This document shows, piece by piece, positions 16,473 to 26,331 of a stretch of DNA of 64,000 bases; the first letter of the stretch is position 1, and each line of letters opens with the position of its first letter. The DNA is from Bifidobacterium crudilactis (lineage in GTDB: Bacteria > Actinomycetota > Actinomycetes > Actinomycetales > Bifidobacteriaceae): the NCBI RefSeq assembly GCF_000738005.1, contig NZ_JHAL01000001.1, positions 121,108 to 185,107 on the forward strand, in the 5' to 3' direction. The position numbers and the translations under genes were made by a program. Under the pieces are notes generated by a model that saw only the letters and a list, made by a program, of their open reading frames with translations, was not told the DNA's origin and ran no database searches.

Positions 16473-19421
16473 CTACGCACGTCGCTTTTCAATGGCGCGA
16501 AGCACCAATTTCCTCAATTCGGACGCCACCAGCACGAAGGCGGCAAGCGCGATGCACTCGAACCAGGCCATTGCACCGAGCGGAGTGGTGCCGAAGGCCG
16601 TGTTCAGGAAGGGCACATAGATTACCAACAGCTGCAGAGCGATGGAAACACCGATTGCGCCCCAGAGCCACTTGTTGCTGAACAAACCGACGAATGCGGA
16701 TTGACGAGCGGAGCGTGATGCCACGGCATTGAAGAGCTGCGCGAAGACCAGAATGGTGAAGCCCATGGTTCGAGCCTCAACCATCTGCTCTTCATGGCCG
16801 AGTACCGCAACGGAACGGTCGGTGAAGAGGCCACCGCTCAAATGCATATCCATACCGATCAACGTGACCACGGCCATGATGATACCGATGAAGATGATGT
16901 CTCCCCACATGTCCTTATCGATCACGCGGTCGGTGAGCTTACGGGGACTGCGACCCATCACATCATCGGTCTGCGGGTCCACGCCCATGGCCAGGGCAGG
17001 AGCCGCATCGGTAAGCAGGTTGATCCACAGCAGCTGAGTCGCCAGCAGAGGCAAGGTCACACCTTGCGAGCCCGGTTGGGTGATGCCGAGGAATCCTGCG
17101 AGCATCACTCCGCCGAAGACCGTGAACACCTCGCCCACATTGGAACTGAGCAGGTAACGCAGGAACTTGCGGATATTGTCGAAGATCACGCGGCCCTCAC
17201 GGACGGCCGCAACAATCGTCGAGAAGTTGTCATCCGCAAGAATCATCTTGGCGGATTCCTTCGTGACCTCGGTTCCGGTGATGCCCATGGCGACACCGAT
17301 ATCCGACGTCTTGACCGCGGGGGCGTCATTCACACCGTCACCGGTCATGGCGACGATGTTCTTCTGGCGCTGCAGGGAATCGACGATTTTGAGCTTGTGC
17401 TCAGGCGCGACGCGGGCGTACACAGAAATCTCGCGGGTGGTCTTGTCGAACTCTTCCTGGCTCATGGCATCGAGCTCTTCGCCCGTTCGAGCCTCGTCAC
17501 CTGGCTTGATGATTCCCAGGTCGCTGGCGATGCGAGCGGCGGTCAGCGGGTGATCACCGGTAATCATCACCGTGCGAATACCGGCACGATGAGCCTCGGT
17601 AACCGAATCACGGACCTCAGTACGCGGCGGATCGATGATGCCGACCATACCGGTCCAAATCAAATCCTTTTCGATGACTTCACTCTGGTCCGCGATGTCG
17701 CGCACACGTCCCGCCGCATTCGCCTCGACGCCCGGGACTTCGGCCAGCGACGCCGTATTCAGAGGACGATAGGCCTGGCCAAGTGTGCGGTATGCCTGCG
17801 AGGACAAATCCTCGACGCTTTGCAGAATCGTCTGCCGGTCACCTTCGGTCAACGGACGCACATGCCCGTTGACGCTGATGCGCGAGCAGTAGCTGAGCAG
17901 CACATCAGGGGCACCCTTGGCGAAAACGCTGAGCTTGGCGGCATCGGAACGATCCTCCGCAATGATGGACATACGTTTGCGCTCGGATGTGAATGGAATC
18001 TCCGCCACACGCTTGAAGTTCTCATATGCCTGATTGGCACGGATCTTTCTCGCGGCCACCACCAGGGAAACCTCAGTAGGGTCTCCCACAATCTCCCACT
18101 TGTCGCCTGAATCCGCTTTGCGCAGTTCCCCGTCATTGGCGAGCGCGCCAACGGCAAGGGTCAGCACGGCTTCAGAGCGCGCCGGGTCGGCATTTTGCAG
18201 TTCGCTGCCGCCCAAGCCCGTCATCTGGCCTTCGGGGGCATATCCGGTGCCGGTGATCTCAACCTGGCCGCTCGGTGTGAGCACGCGTTCAACGGTCATC
18301 TCGTTGCGGGTAAGCGTGCCGGTCTTATCAGAGCAGATAACCGATGCGGAGCCGAGTGTCTCCACCGAGCTGAGCTTCTTGACGATTGCATGATGCTGGG
18401 CCATGCGCTGCACGCCCAAAGCGAGGACAACGGTGAGAATCGCCGCCAAGCCTTCGGGCACCGCCGCAACAGCCAGAGACACCGCGAGCAGCAGGGAGTC
18501 AATGACATCCTGCGTGCTGTGGAAACCTTCCATAACCGCGAGCGCCACCAAAACCAGCACGGCGATGATGCACACTGCAATACCCAGAATCTTCGAGACG
18601 TGGGTCATTTCCTTCTGCAGCGGGGTCGTGTCATCCTCGGTCTGCGAGAGCATATCGGCGATTTTGCCGACCTGGGTGTTCATTCCGGTACCGGTCACGA
18701 TCACGCGGCCGGTTCCCTGCGTGACTGAAGTGCCGTTGAAGACCATATTGTTGCGGTCGCCCAAGGCTTTGGCACTGTCCAGTCTGTCCGGGCGTTTGCC
18801 CACGGGCACCGATTCACCGGTCAGTGACGCTTCGGCGATGCGCAGGCTTGCAGAGGCGACGAGTCTGCCATCCGCGGAAACCGTATCGCCTTCACCCAGC
18901 ACGACGATGTCACCGGGGACGACCTCGCTCGTATTGATTCTTGAGATTCTCCCGTCACGCAGCACAGATGTCTGCGGGGCGGTCATCTGAGCCAGTGCAT
19001 CGACCGCTTTCTCGGCCTTGACCTCTTGCAGATACCCGAGCACGGCGTTCAGCACCAGAATCAGCACGATGACTATCGAATCGAAGGGCAGGGCCTCGGC
19101 GCCTTCCGCCCCTGCCTGCGCGTGCGAACGCTCGATGAACCAGGCCACCAGGGAAATCAGCGTCGCCGCAAGCAGCAGGTACACCAAAGGATCCCGGAAC
19201 TGTTCAAGGAACTTCTTCCATTTGGGCACCGGTGGGGCGCTCGCCAGCTCGTTCGGCCCGAACTCTTCAATACGGCGTTTGGCCTCTTCGCTGCTTAAAC
19301 CTGTCGAAACATCAACGTTCAGGGCCTTGGCGACCTGCTCTGATTCGAGCAGAGAGGGATCGCTGTCTTTTGACAAGCCGGATGAAGGTTGGACGACGTG
19401 ATTACTGGAAGAACCAGTCAT
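16473..19421 (-). CDS. P-type (P2A) Ca2+-transporting ATPase
   Basis: 982 residues, a cation-exporting membrane pump. Order: N-terminal cation-ATPase domain, TGES (201-204), PEGL in M4 (322-325), phosphorylated Asp365 in SDKTGTLT, KGAPD, TGDGVNDAP. The SERCA Ca2+-site residues are present: Glu of PEGL, Asn and Glu of SSNVGEV in M5, and the TD of LLTDAAPALAMG in M6. This makes Ca2+ the likely substrate, in contrast to the first ATPase at 4059. TAGGAG lies 9 bases before the ATG. It is transcribed alone, convergent with the sugar cassette. Confidence 0.9.
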   Translation of the reverse strand: MTGSSSNHVVQPSSGLSKDSDPSLLESEQVAKALNVDVSTGLSSEEAKRRIEEFGPNELASAPPVPKWKKFLEQFRDPLVYLLLAATLISLVAWFIERSHAQAGAEGAEALPFDSIVIVLILVLNAVLGYLQEVKAEKAVDALAQMTAPQTSVLRDGRISRINTSEVVPGDIVVLGEGDTVSADGRLVASASLRIAEASLTGESVPVGKRPDRLDSAKALGDRNNMVFNGTSVTQGTGRVIVTGTGMNTQVGKIADMLSQTEDDTTPLQKEMTHVSKILGIAVCIIAVLVLVALAVMEGFHSTQDVIDSLLLAVSLAVAAVPEGLAAILTVVLALGVQRMAQHHAIVKKLSSVETLGSASVICSDKTGTLTRNEMTVERVLTPSGQVEITGTGYAPEGQMTGLGGSELQNADPARSEAVLTLAVGALANDGELRKADSGDKWEIVGDPTEVSLVVAARKIRANQAYENFKRVAEIPFTSERKRMSIIAEDRSDAAKLSVFAKGAPDVLLSYCSRISVNGHVRPLTEGDRQTILQSVEDLSSQAYRTLGQAYRPLNTASLAEVPGVEANAAGRVRDIADQSEVIEKDLIWTGMVGIIDPPRTEVRDSVTEAHRAGIRTVMITGDHPLTAARIASDLGIIKPGDEARTGEELDAMSQEEFDKTTREISVYARVAPEHKLKIVDSLQRQKNIVAMTGDGVNDAPAVKTSDIGVAMGITGTEVTKESAKMILADDNFSTIVAAVREGRVIFDNIRKFLRYLLSSNVGEVFTVFGGVMLAGFLGITQPGSQGVTLPLLATQLLWINLLTDAAPALAMGVDPQTDDVMGRSPRKLTDRVIDKDMWGDIIFIGIIMAVVTLIGMDMHLSGGLFTDRSVAVLGHEEQMVEARTMGFTILVFAQLFNAVASRSARQSAFVGLFSNKWLWGAIGVSIALQLLVIYVPFLNTAFGTTPLGAMAWFECIALAAFVLVASELRKLVLRAIEKRRA

Positions 19422-19735
19422 TCTCGAACTCCTAGGTCAGCCGCGGAGTATTCAGCTCGGGACTACGCGGAAACGCCGACCCGGACTGCGCGGTTGTGTG
19501 GCCGACGCTTATGCATCGGTCCTTAGCAGGTCTATTATTACACATCACTGCTTGCTGACATGGTCTCTCAGCGCTAGGAAAATCATATGTTCGACAAATA
19601 TCCTGCCGACCGATTACAGAAATACCTACTTGCTATCACTTTTCAGTTACCACGAGCTGCTGAAGAACGGTTCCCCCGACCTTCCCGAATCGCTTCGCCG
19701 CTATCCGCCACTAATGAGAGAATGGGGGTATGGCA
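19422..19735. other. Divergent intergenic region between the Ca2+ ATPase and rlmB
   Basis: No gene is supported. The middle (19500-19640) is AT-richer than its surroundings and should hold both promoters, but no box pair is convincing. A rightward frame at 19498-19770 overlaps the rlmB start in another frame and looks non-coding. Confidence 0.45.
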
Positions 19736-20719
19736 ATGAAAAAGGGCCCGACAAAAGGTTCGGGCGGTAAACACCGCAGCAAGCTCCGCGGTAAAGGTCC
19801 GACCCCGAAAGCGGAGGACCGCGTATATCACAAAGCGTACAAGGCCAAGAAGACTGCGGAACGCCGCAAGGCATCCGATCCAAGGCTGGCGGCACGAAGG
19901 CGCGTGGCGAAATTCTCATCCGACACGGACGATCTCGTCATCGGGCGCAACGCGGTGCTCGAGGCTCTCAGGGTGGGCGTCCCATCGGTTCAGCTGTATC
20001 TTGCGACCCGCATCGAGCACGATGACCGGACTCGCGAAATCGTCAAGCTGGCGGGCAGCGCGGGCTTGCATCTGCTCGAAGCAGACCGTCTGGAGATGGA
20101 CCGCATCGCCCGTTCCGGCAACCATCAGGGCGTGGTGCTGAAGGTACAGCCGTACCAGTACTCATCGGTCCAGACGCTCCTCGAGCAGGCCGCAAAGCGC
20201 GCTCGCGCGATGGAGGCGGCCTCCCCTGCGGCACGCATCGCTTCGCAGCCGCTGTTCATCGCTCTCGATGGGGTAACCGACCCGCAGAATCTCGGTGCCG
20301 TCATTCGCTCCGCAGCTGCTTTCGGTGCCTCCGGCGTGATACTTCCGGAACGTCGCAGCGCTTCAGTCACGTCAACCGCGTGGAAGGTCTCCGCCGGCGC
20401 GGCGGCACACATGCCCGTAGCCCGTGTGGTGAACCTCACCAAGGCGCTTCAGGGCCTGAAGGAAAACGGATACTACGTCGTTGGCCTCGATGGCGGCGGC
20501 GACTCGATGGTCGGCGAGACGGGCTTCGAAAAGGATCCGCTGGTGGTCGTGCTCGGTTCCGAGGGAAGCGGACTGAGTCGTTTGGTTCGCGAGAATTGCG
20601 ATGCGATTGCGGGAATCCCCATCACCAATATGGTGGAATCCCTCAACGCCTCGGTCGCCGCCGGCATCAGCCTGTATGCCGTCGCCAACGCACGTCGCAA
20701 AGCTGCCGCCAAACTGTAA
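19736..20719 (+). CDS. rlmB: 23S rRNA 2'-O-ribose methyltransferase, TrmH/SpoU family
   Basis: Methylates the 2'-O of a 23S rRNA guanosine (Gm2251 in Escherichia coli) with SAM. 327 residues: a basic N-terminal extension of ~60 residues (KKGPTKGSGGKHRSKLRGKG), the substrate-binding subdomain starting DDLVIGRNAVLEAL, and the SPOUT knot motifs ALDGVTDPQNLGAVIRSA, VVVLGSEGSGLSRLV and IPITNMVESLNASVAAGI. The ATG at 19736 is preferred because GGGGG lies 7 bases upstream; the ATG two codons earlier touches that site. The basic extension is usual in actinobacterial members. Confidence 0.92.
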   Translation: MKKGPTKGSGGKHRSKLRGKGPTPKAEDRVYHKAYKAKKTAERRKASDPRLAARRRVAKFSSDTDDLVIGRNAVLEALRVGVPSVQLYLATRIEHDDRTREIVKLAGSAGLHLLEADRLEMDRIARSGNHQGVVLKVQPYQYSSVQTLLEQAAKRARAMEAASPAARIASQPLFIALDGVTDPQNLGAVIRSAAAFGASGVILPERRSASVTSTAWKVSAGAAAHMPVARVVNLTKALQGLKENGYYVVGLDGGGDSMVGETGFEKDPLVVVLGSEGSGLSRLVRENCDAIAGIPITNMVESLNASVAAGISLYAVANARRKAAAKL

Positions 20720-20734
20720 TGAGTGACGTTAAGC

Positions 20735-20852
20735 GGCTCTTCACATTTCGGCATGTAAAGACCCAATGTAAGGGTCCAATAAGATAACTGCACTAAAAGG
20801 ACAGCAATCCCGGATTTTTTTACGAAATTGCTGTCCTTTTAGTGCAGTTATC
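20735..20852. repeat. Palindrome of the GATAACTGCA family with an ISL3-end-like flank
   Basis: 20783-20808 and 20827-20852 are perfect 26-bp inverted arms (GATAACTGCACTAAAAGGAC then AGCAAT, and its complement) around an 18-base loop. Upstream, 20735-20758 reads GGCTCTTCACATTTCGGCAT plus GTAA, closely matching the flank of the element at 32265 and resembling ISL3-family terminal repeats. It starts 63 bases after the rlmB stop. Confidence 0.8.
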
Positions 20853-20880
20853 TGACCACGGCCCCGAACACACCGCCCGA

Positions 20881-20924
20881 GTCGAGTTGATGTTCAGCGC
20901 GCCGCGGCTGAACATCAACTCGAC
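20881..20924. terminator. 18-bp perfect hairpin spanning the stop codon of the DUF4032 gene
   Basis: GTCGAGTTGATGTTCAGC (20881-20898) pairs perfectly with 20907-20924 around the loop GCGCCGCG. The stop codon of the leftward gene (20915-20917) and its last two codons lie inside one arm. There is no T-run on either side, so Rho-independent termination is doubtful; RNA 3'-end protection or two-way termination is possible. Confidence 0.55.
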
Positions 20925-22333
20925 CAAACAGCCGCGTCGGGGTCGTCTTCGGGGTTGTAGTAGGAAGCGTCGTCATCGACCACGCCGGAATCGGCTTCCG
21001 AATTGATGTCCTCCATGGCTTGGGCATCGAGTTTGTATTGGGGCAGCACCTTTTGGATGTAGCTTTCCACCGCCTCCGCCATCGGAATATCATGACCCGC
21101 TTTCTCGGCCAGATACCAGCGATGCGTAAGAATCTCATGGAAGAACTGGGCTGGCTGGATCTGCGAGCGATACTCCTGAGGAATCATGCGAACGGTGGGT
21201 TCGAACATTTCTCGCATCCAGTCAGTGGCCACAATCTCTAGATCTTCGCCCTGCCTCCAAGTGGAGGCCCTGTAGGCATCGAGGTCATTGAGCAATCGGC
21301 GCGCCTGATTCTCCTGCACATCCAATCCGGTGAGCCGCAGCAGTTTCCGGGAGGCATAGCCCGCGTCTACCACTCGCGGACGCACGAGCACACGATTGCC
21401 GTCGGTGTCGGTCTTCATCTCCAATTCATCCACATCGAAGCCCAACTCGTTGAGCTTGTTGACTCGTTGCTCGATTTTCCACATCTCATTCGGGCTGAAG
21501 CTATCCACATCGGTGAGTGCGCTCCACAGCGAATGATACCGCTCGGCAAGCCTGTTGCCGACCTCGACTTCATCCACCTCGGCGGGCAGAAGATTGCCTG
21601 AATTCAGATCCATCAATTCGCCGATGATATTCGTTCGTGCAAGATCGATATCGTATTCCCGTTGCCCATTGGTGAGATTCGCATGAAGATCACCGGTTTC
21701 GGCATCGACCAGGAAGGCCGCGAAAGAATCCGCATCCCTGAGGAAGAGCACATTCGACAACGACACGTCACCCCAGTAGAAACCCATCAGATGCAGGCGA
21801 ACCATCAGGACCGCCAAGGCGTCAATCAACCGTTCAGCGGTATCGGGACGAAGGTTACGGGCGAAGAGCGCACGATACGGCAGTGAGAACTTCAGATGTC
21901 TGGTGACCAGAATGGCCTCCAGCGGCTCACCCTCCGGGGTGCGTCGGCCGGTGACGACCGCAACGGGCGATACGGTGGGTAATTCGAGCATCTGCAGACG
22001 CCTGAGCAACTCGTATTCCCGCTCGGCGACCGACTGGGTGATTTCCTTCATGGCATAGACTTCATCGCCGACGTGCACGAATCTCACCACGTGCCTGGAG
22101 ATGCCACGAGGAAGGTTGGCGAGCAGCTCAGCGGGCCACTGCACCAATGGCTTGTGCCACGGCAGAGTGAACATCGCGGGATTCGAGCTTGCCGCGGTTA
22201 TCCTCAAGGCCTGCGGGGTTGCGGAGCTGTCCTCATCTCTTGCCTTCACGGAGGTCGCCTGCAAGGCACGAGGGTCCATTTGTGAGAGTTTCGCTTCATC
22301 CATAGCATTCAATGTATCCTGCTCAGTGGTCAC
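20915..22333 (-). CDS. DUF4032 protein with a kinase-like (LPS-kinase-type) domain
   Basis: 472 residues from a GTG at 22333, chosen because GAGGG lies ~10 bases upstream and sequence before it is low-quality. The first part has kinase-like marks: VYAMKEI (Lys), AEREYELLRRL (Glu), LHLMGFYWGDVSLSNVLF (catalytic-loop-like Asp and Asn) and AFLVDAETGDL (DFG-like Asp). The second part, from about residue 240, is the actinobacterial DUF4032 domain. The substrate is unknown; it could phosphorylate a sugar, lipid or protein. It is transcribed alone, divergent from nothing and followed by a hairpin at its stop. Confidence 0.75.
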   Translation of the reverse strand: MTTEQDTLNAMDEAKLSQMDPRALQATSVKARDEDSSATPQALRITAASSNPAMFTLPWHKPLVQWPAELLANLPRGISRHVVRFVHVGDEVYAMKEITQSVAEREYELLRRLQMLELPTVSPVAVVTGRRTPEGEPLEAILVTRHLKFSLPYRALFARNLRPDTAERLIDALAVLMVRLHLMGFYWGDVSLSNVLFLRDADSFAAFLVDAETGDLHANLTNGQREYDIDLARTNIIGELMDLNSGNLLPAEVDEVEVGNRLAERYHSLWSALTDVDSFSPNEMWKIEQRVNKLNELGFDVDELEMKTDTDGNRVLVRPRVVDAGYASRKLLRLTGLDVQENQARRLLNDLDAYRASTWRQGEDLEIVATDWMREMFEPTVRMIPQEYRSQIQPAQFFHEILTHRWYLAEKAGHDIPMAEAVESYIQKVLPQYKLDAQAMEDINSEADSGVVDDDASYYNPEDDPDAAVWSS

Positions 22334-22495
22334 CGGTGTAATCCCTCGTCGTTTCGTGATAATTCTTCGCTTTCCATGGACTTCATAGCAGCTCCCACAA
22401 CCAGCCGACACGCTTTCGCATACCGCGGCAGCATTCGCAATTGCGAGGAGCCTCCCGGTACAGCGACGGACACCTGGGCGCTCCCGACGGGTATG

Positions 22496-22521
22496 GAAAA
22501 CCCCCGCACAAGTGCGGGGGT
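22496..22521 (-). terminator. Intrinsic terminator of the ABC ATPase gene
   Basis: CCCCCGCAC (22501-22509) and GTGCGGGGG (22512-22520) form a 9-bp G/C stem, followed on the minus strand by TTTT. It lies 80 bases after the stop of the leftward gene at 22600. Confidence 0.85.
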
Positions 22522-22599
22522 CCACGGCTGGCAGCGCAGAGAATCCGGAACGCTTCAGCCACAACGGTTCAGGAATCTCGACAATCCCCGAACCTGCTA

Positions 22600-23727
22600 C
22601 TAGTTGAGACGCAGTTCGCTTGAAGGAGCGAAGAGGTGCATCTTGGCGGGATCGATGTGAATCTTCACGGTATCGCCCACACCAGGCAATTCGCGAGGAG
22701 ACACACGGACCGTGGTCATCTTGTTCTGATCAGACATCATCGTGGACTCTTCCGCGCTGGAATTATCCGTCAGAATGTGACCGTAGATGTATCCGTCCGA
22801 ACCGAGATCCTCGACGTTGATGACCTTGAGCGAGAAGGCATCGGGATCCGCAGGGCTTGCCAAGGAGGCATCCTCGGGACGGAAGCCGAGAACGATCTTG
22901 CCGTTGTCCTCAGCGGTCAGCTTGTTCACCGCTTCAGCCGGAAGGCTGATGGTGTCGTCGCCAATCTTCGCCTGACCATTGACCACCGGATGAACGTTCA
23001 GGTTCATTGAAGGTGAGCCGATGAATCCGGCGACAAAGACGTTTGCCGGGCGATCGTACAGCTCGGTAGGACGTCCGACCTGCTGCAACAGACCCAGCTT
23101 GATGACAGCGATGCGATCGCCCATCGTCAGAGCCTCGGTCTGGTCGTGGGTCACATAGAGTGTGGTGACACCCAGCTGACGCTGCAGAGCAGCGATCTGC
23201 GTACGTGTCTGCACACGGAGCTTTGCATCCAAATTGGAAAGCGGCTCATCCATGAGGAATACCTTCGGCTCACGAACGATTGCGCGCCCCATGGCGACAC
23301 GCTGACGCTGACCACCGGAAAGAGCCTTCGGCTTGCGGTCGAGATACTCGGTGAGATCCAGGATCTCAGCCGCCTTCTCCACACGCTTGCGAATTTCATC
23401 CTTCGGCGTTCCAGCAATCTTGAGCGCGAAGCCCATGTTGTCGGCAACGGTCATATGAGGATACAGAGCGTAGTTCTGGAACACCATTGCGATGTCGCGA
23501 TCCTTGGGCTGCATCGTGGTGACATCTTTGCCACCGATGAGGATACGGCCCTTGTTGACCTCTTCCAGACCAGCAAGCATGCGCAGAGTCGTTGACTTTC
23601 CGCAACCTGAAGGACCGACGAGGACCAGGAACTCACCATCTTTGATTTCCATGTTGAGATCGTCTACCGAGGGCTTATCGTTGCCCGGGTAGATACGTGT
23701 AACATGCTCGAATACCACTTCAGCCAT
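22600..23727 (-). CDS. msmK: Sugar ABC transporter ATP-binding protein, MsmK/UgpC type
   Basis: The ATPase that energises carbohydrate ABC importers. 375 residues: Walker A GPSGCGKST, Q-loop FQNYALYPHM, signature LSGGQRQR, Walker B VFLMDEPLSNLD, H-loop YVTHDQTEA, then a C-terminal TOBE/MalK regulatory domain with GFRPED and FAPSSELRLN. No permease or binding-protein gene is near, which is usual for a shared ATPase that serves several importers. The ATG at 23727 has AAAGGA 9 bases upstream; the ATG three codons earlier overlaps that site. It ends at a strong terminator. Confidence 0.92.
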   Translation of the reverse strand: MAEVVFEHVTRIYPGNDKPSVDDLNMEIKDGEFLVLVGPSGCGKSTTLRMLAGLEEVNKGRILIGGKDVTTMQPKDRDIAMVFQNYALYPHMTVADNMGFALKIAGTPKDEIRKRVEKAAEILDLTEYLDRKPKALSGGQRQRVAMGRAIVREPKVFLMDEPLSNLDAKLRVQTRTQIAALQRQLGVTTLYVTHDQTEALTMGDRIAVIKLGLLQQVGRPTELYDRPANVFVAGFIGSPSMNLNVHPVVNGQAKIGDDTISLPAEAVNKLTAEDNGKIVLGFRPEDASLASPADPDAFSLKVINVEDLGSDGYIYGHILTDNSSAEESTMMSDQNKMTTVRVSPRELPGVGDTVKIHIDPAKMHLFAPSSELRLN

Positions 23728-24099
23728 GTTGTTCATCCTTTCATCGGCAGGTACGTGCCGAACGATCCGTAGTGAAGGGTTTCACTGTTCTGCCGCTGAA
23801 CTGGCATCGACGACTATGAAGACGCATGCACAACGACACTTGGTTATTGGTGGTTCGCCGAAGAAAACTCTCCCTTGAGCCAAAACTCACTATACACCAT
23901 GAATATTGTCCCGGCGCGGCGCATACAAACCCTTGATATTGCAACGCTTTAAACGTTTGCCCCGTCCATGGGGGCCACCTGCTCCCGATGCCTGCCAGCA
24001 GGGGGAACGATCCGCCGGCAATCACGCGAACTTGCCTGAACGATGGAGACATGGAGAAGCCTGAGCCTTCGTCAATGATATGGGGGCACAATAGAGCCT
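23728..24099. promoter_or_regulatory. Regulatory region of the ABC ATPase gene with a LacI-like operator
   Basis: GCAACGCTTT / AAACGTTTGC at 23941-23960 is an imperfect 20-bp palindrome of LacI/CcpA-like type. A minus-strand -10 candidate TATAGT is at 23889-23894, with no good -35. The operator would lie about 60-80 bases upstream of that start, more like an activator or distal site. The rest of the gap to the kinase start at 24100 shows no gene. Confidence 0.4.
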
Positions 24100-26235
24100 A
24101 TGAGCGATCTGAGCGTATTGAACCTGACTCCCGGCCAACAAGTCGGCGGTTACACACTCGTCGCACGTCTCGGCGGCGGGGCTATGGGCTCCGTCTGGAG
24201 CGTTACGGACGATGGCGGCCAGATGTACGCAATGAAGATTCTCAGAGATTCCCTGAACGACCAGAACGACCGGACTGACGAATCCGATGCTTCAGATTCC
24301 CGCGACCACGATTCCGAAGGATACGAGAGGGTCAACGCCCGCGAGCGCCTGCGTCGTGAAGCCTTGGCCCTTCGAAAAATCAACCATCCGGGGGTCTGCA
24401 ACATCGTGGATATGGAACTCGACGATGCCTTGGCGTTCATCGTGACCGAGCTCATCGAAGGCAAGACCCTGCGCGACGACGTCGCCGCGAACGGCCGCTA
24501 TACGGGCGATGATCTGGAACGCCTCTCGCGCAAACTCATGGATGCCGTGCGCGCGGTCCATGCGGCGGGAATCGTGCATAGAGATATCAAACCGACCAAT
24601 GTCATGATCTCATCCCGAGGTCCGGTGCTCGTCGATTTCGGCATCGCGATGGGTGCAGGCGAAAGCCACGTCACCCGTACCGGTCTGGTCATGGGCACTC
24701 CCGGCTTCATAGCACCGGAAATCATCGACGGCGAGGAATCTGATGCCGGTGCCGACTGGTGGAGCACTGCGGCGGTTCTGGCCTTCGCCGCGACAGGCAA
24801 GGCGGTATTCGGAGTGAAACCGATGATGGCGGTTCTGGAGAGAGCCGCTTCCGGAAACGCCGATCTCAGCGGCCTGCCTACAGGAACACTGACGGCATTT
24901 CGCAAAGCGCTCGCACCGAAGCGACGGGACCGTTGCTCACCTGACGAGCTGCTGCGCGCGATCACGCTTGATGCGATGGTGCCTGAACTCTGGCAGACCG
25001 ATGTCGCTCAAGAACACCAAAGTCCGGATACCCCCTCCGAGAATTCCCACGCCGGGGACTCCGGCGCCTCGAATGATGCGAACCCCTCAGAGACGGCGGT
25101 GATGCGCCCTTTTGGAGGAAGCTCCTCAGGCACTGAAACGCTGCCCGCTCTGGCCGGCAACACCGTGCCGTTGGAAGCGGAACGAGCCTCGGCGAACAAT
25201 CCGCGCCGTCTGTGGGAACGTCAGGAAGCTCCCGATGCGGATAGCGACGACGACGAAACGGCGATTTTCGCGCCGACGACCGCGACGATGCCGCAATCGC
25301 AATTCGGGCAGATGAACACAGATGATGCCGGCGACCATACGGCGGTACTGAACGGCGCATTCCCGCAGAATCTCGAATCGGCGGATAGCGGCACGATGGA
25401 TGATGCAGGTAGGGCATCAGAAACGACGATAGGAATGCCACCGACTGTGCCTGAGGCAGACTGGCGGCCTGACACCCCGACTTCGGCTTATCCTCCGTAT
25501 CTGCAGGATTCGGATGCGGAAGATGATGTTGCCGCACAGCCACGCACCTTCACCGAAGCATGCGCGGTGTTTCGCAGTCGCGGAAATCTCGTTATCGTGT
25601 GCGTAGGCATTCTGCTCGCAGTGATAGCCGCATCTCTGCCAACCGTGGCTATGATGCTCTGCGCCCTGGTGCTCTGGTCAAGCTGCACGCAGGGGATGCT
25701 CAGCGAGGCTCGTCTGAGCCGCCAGGAACGCCGAGGCGGGCGATTTACTCGCGCCGATGGCATATTGAGCCTCACCTCCTTGCCCTGGTACCTGCTCAAA
25801 AGCCTGATATTGGCGATTCCCCGCCTGCTGTTGTCACTGCTTATCGTGGTGATTATCGTGACCTGTGTCGCCGTACTGTGGGATATGCCGGGCATCACCG
25901 GCTCCTTCAACGCGTTCGGCATAGTCGTCCACGTCCCCTTGTTAGGGGGAAAACCTCTTGGCGCTTCGGGCCTCACACTCGGACTTGCCGTATGCATCTC
26001 CTGGCTCGTGGTCTGCATCAGTCCGAAATCCGATACCTTGAAGCTCGGAGCCGGGCGCTTGCTGACGCGCTATCAGGGAATATTCGATGCCGAAAGCGAA
26101 CACGAGGCAGAAAGCCAAGGCAGACGACTGCTCATCATGCTGCTGGCATGCCTTATCGTCATCATCGCCGCAATCGCCGTGGCTGCAAGCAAACAGTCGG
26201 TAGATTGGACCCCTATCCCGCTTCTGGAATCGTAG
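24100..26235 (+). CDS. Membrane Ser/Thr protein kinase without PASTA domains
   Basis: 711 residues. The kinase domain (about 15-290) has the Gly-rich loop RLGGGAMGSVW, catalytic Lys in AMKIL, HRDIKPTN, DFG in VDFGIAMG, and the GTPGFIAPE activation segment. A low-complexity acidic Ser/Thr linker (~300-480) follows, then four hydrophobic segments (about 496-535, 566-594, 621-640 and 673-694). There are no extracellular PASTA repeats, so it is not the peptidoglycan-sensing PknB type; the membrane domain may sense something else. Targets are unknown; the MurJ pseudokinase at 36869 is a candidate partner by analogy with Mycobacterium. Confidence 0.88.
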   Translation: MSDLSVLNLTPGQQVGGYTLVARLGGGAMGSVWSVTDDGGQMYAMKILRDSLNDQNDRTDESDASDSRDHDSEGYERVNARERLRREALALRKINHPGVCNIVDMELDDALAFIVTELIEGKTLRDDVAANGRYTGDDLERLSRKLMDAVRAVHAAGIVHRDIKPTNVMISSRGPVLVDFGIAMGAGESHVTRTGLVMGTPGFIAPEIIDGEESDAGADWWSTAAVLAFAATGKAVFGVKPMMAVLERAASGNADLSGLPTGTLTAFRKALAPKRRDRCSPDELLRAITLDAMVPELWQTDVAQEHQSPDTPSENSHAGDSGASNDANPSETAVMRPFGGSSSGTETLPALAGNTVPLEAERASANNPRRLWERQEAPDADSDDDETAIFAPTTATMPQSQFGQMNTDDAGDHTAVLNGAFPQNLESADSGTMDDAGRASETTIGMPPTVPEADWRPDTPTSAYPPYLQDSDAEDDVAAQPRTFTEACAVFRSRGNLVIVCVGILLAVIAASLPTVAMMLCALVLWSSCTQGMLSEARLSRQERRGGRFTRADGILSLTSLPWYLLKSLILAIPRLLLSLLIVVIIVTCVAVLWDMPGITGSFNAFGIVVHVPLLGGKPLGASGLTLGLAVCISWLVVCISPKSDTLKLGAGRLLTRYQGIFDAESEHEAESQGRRLLIMLLACLIVIIAAIAVAASKQSVDWTPIPLLES

Positions 26236-26331
26236 CCGCCGACGGCGCGATGTGCTTCTGGACCGCAATATTCACATGGAAACGAGATGTGGGTACAGTA
26301 CACTTATGCCGGATTCTTCGAAAGGACCGCA

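Noticed and set aside
16794..18110. A 438-codon frame opposite the Ca2+ ATPase
   Set aside because: Antisense shadow of a conserved gene; composition is His/Arg/Asp-rich without a fold.
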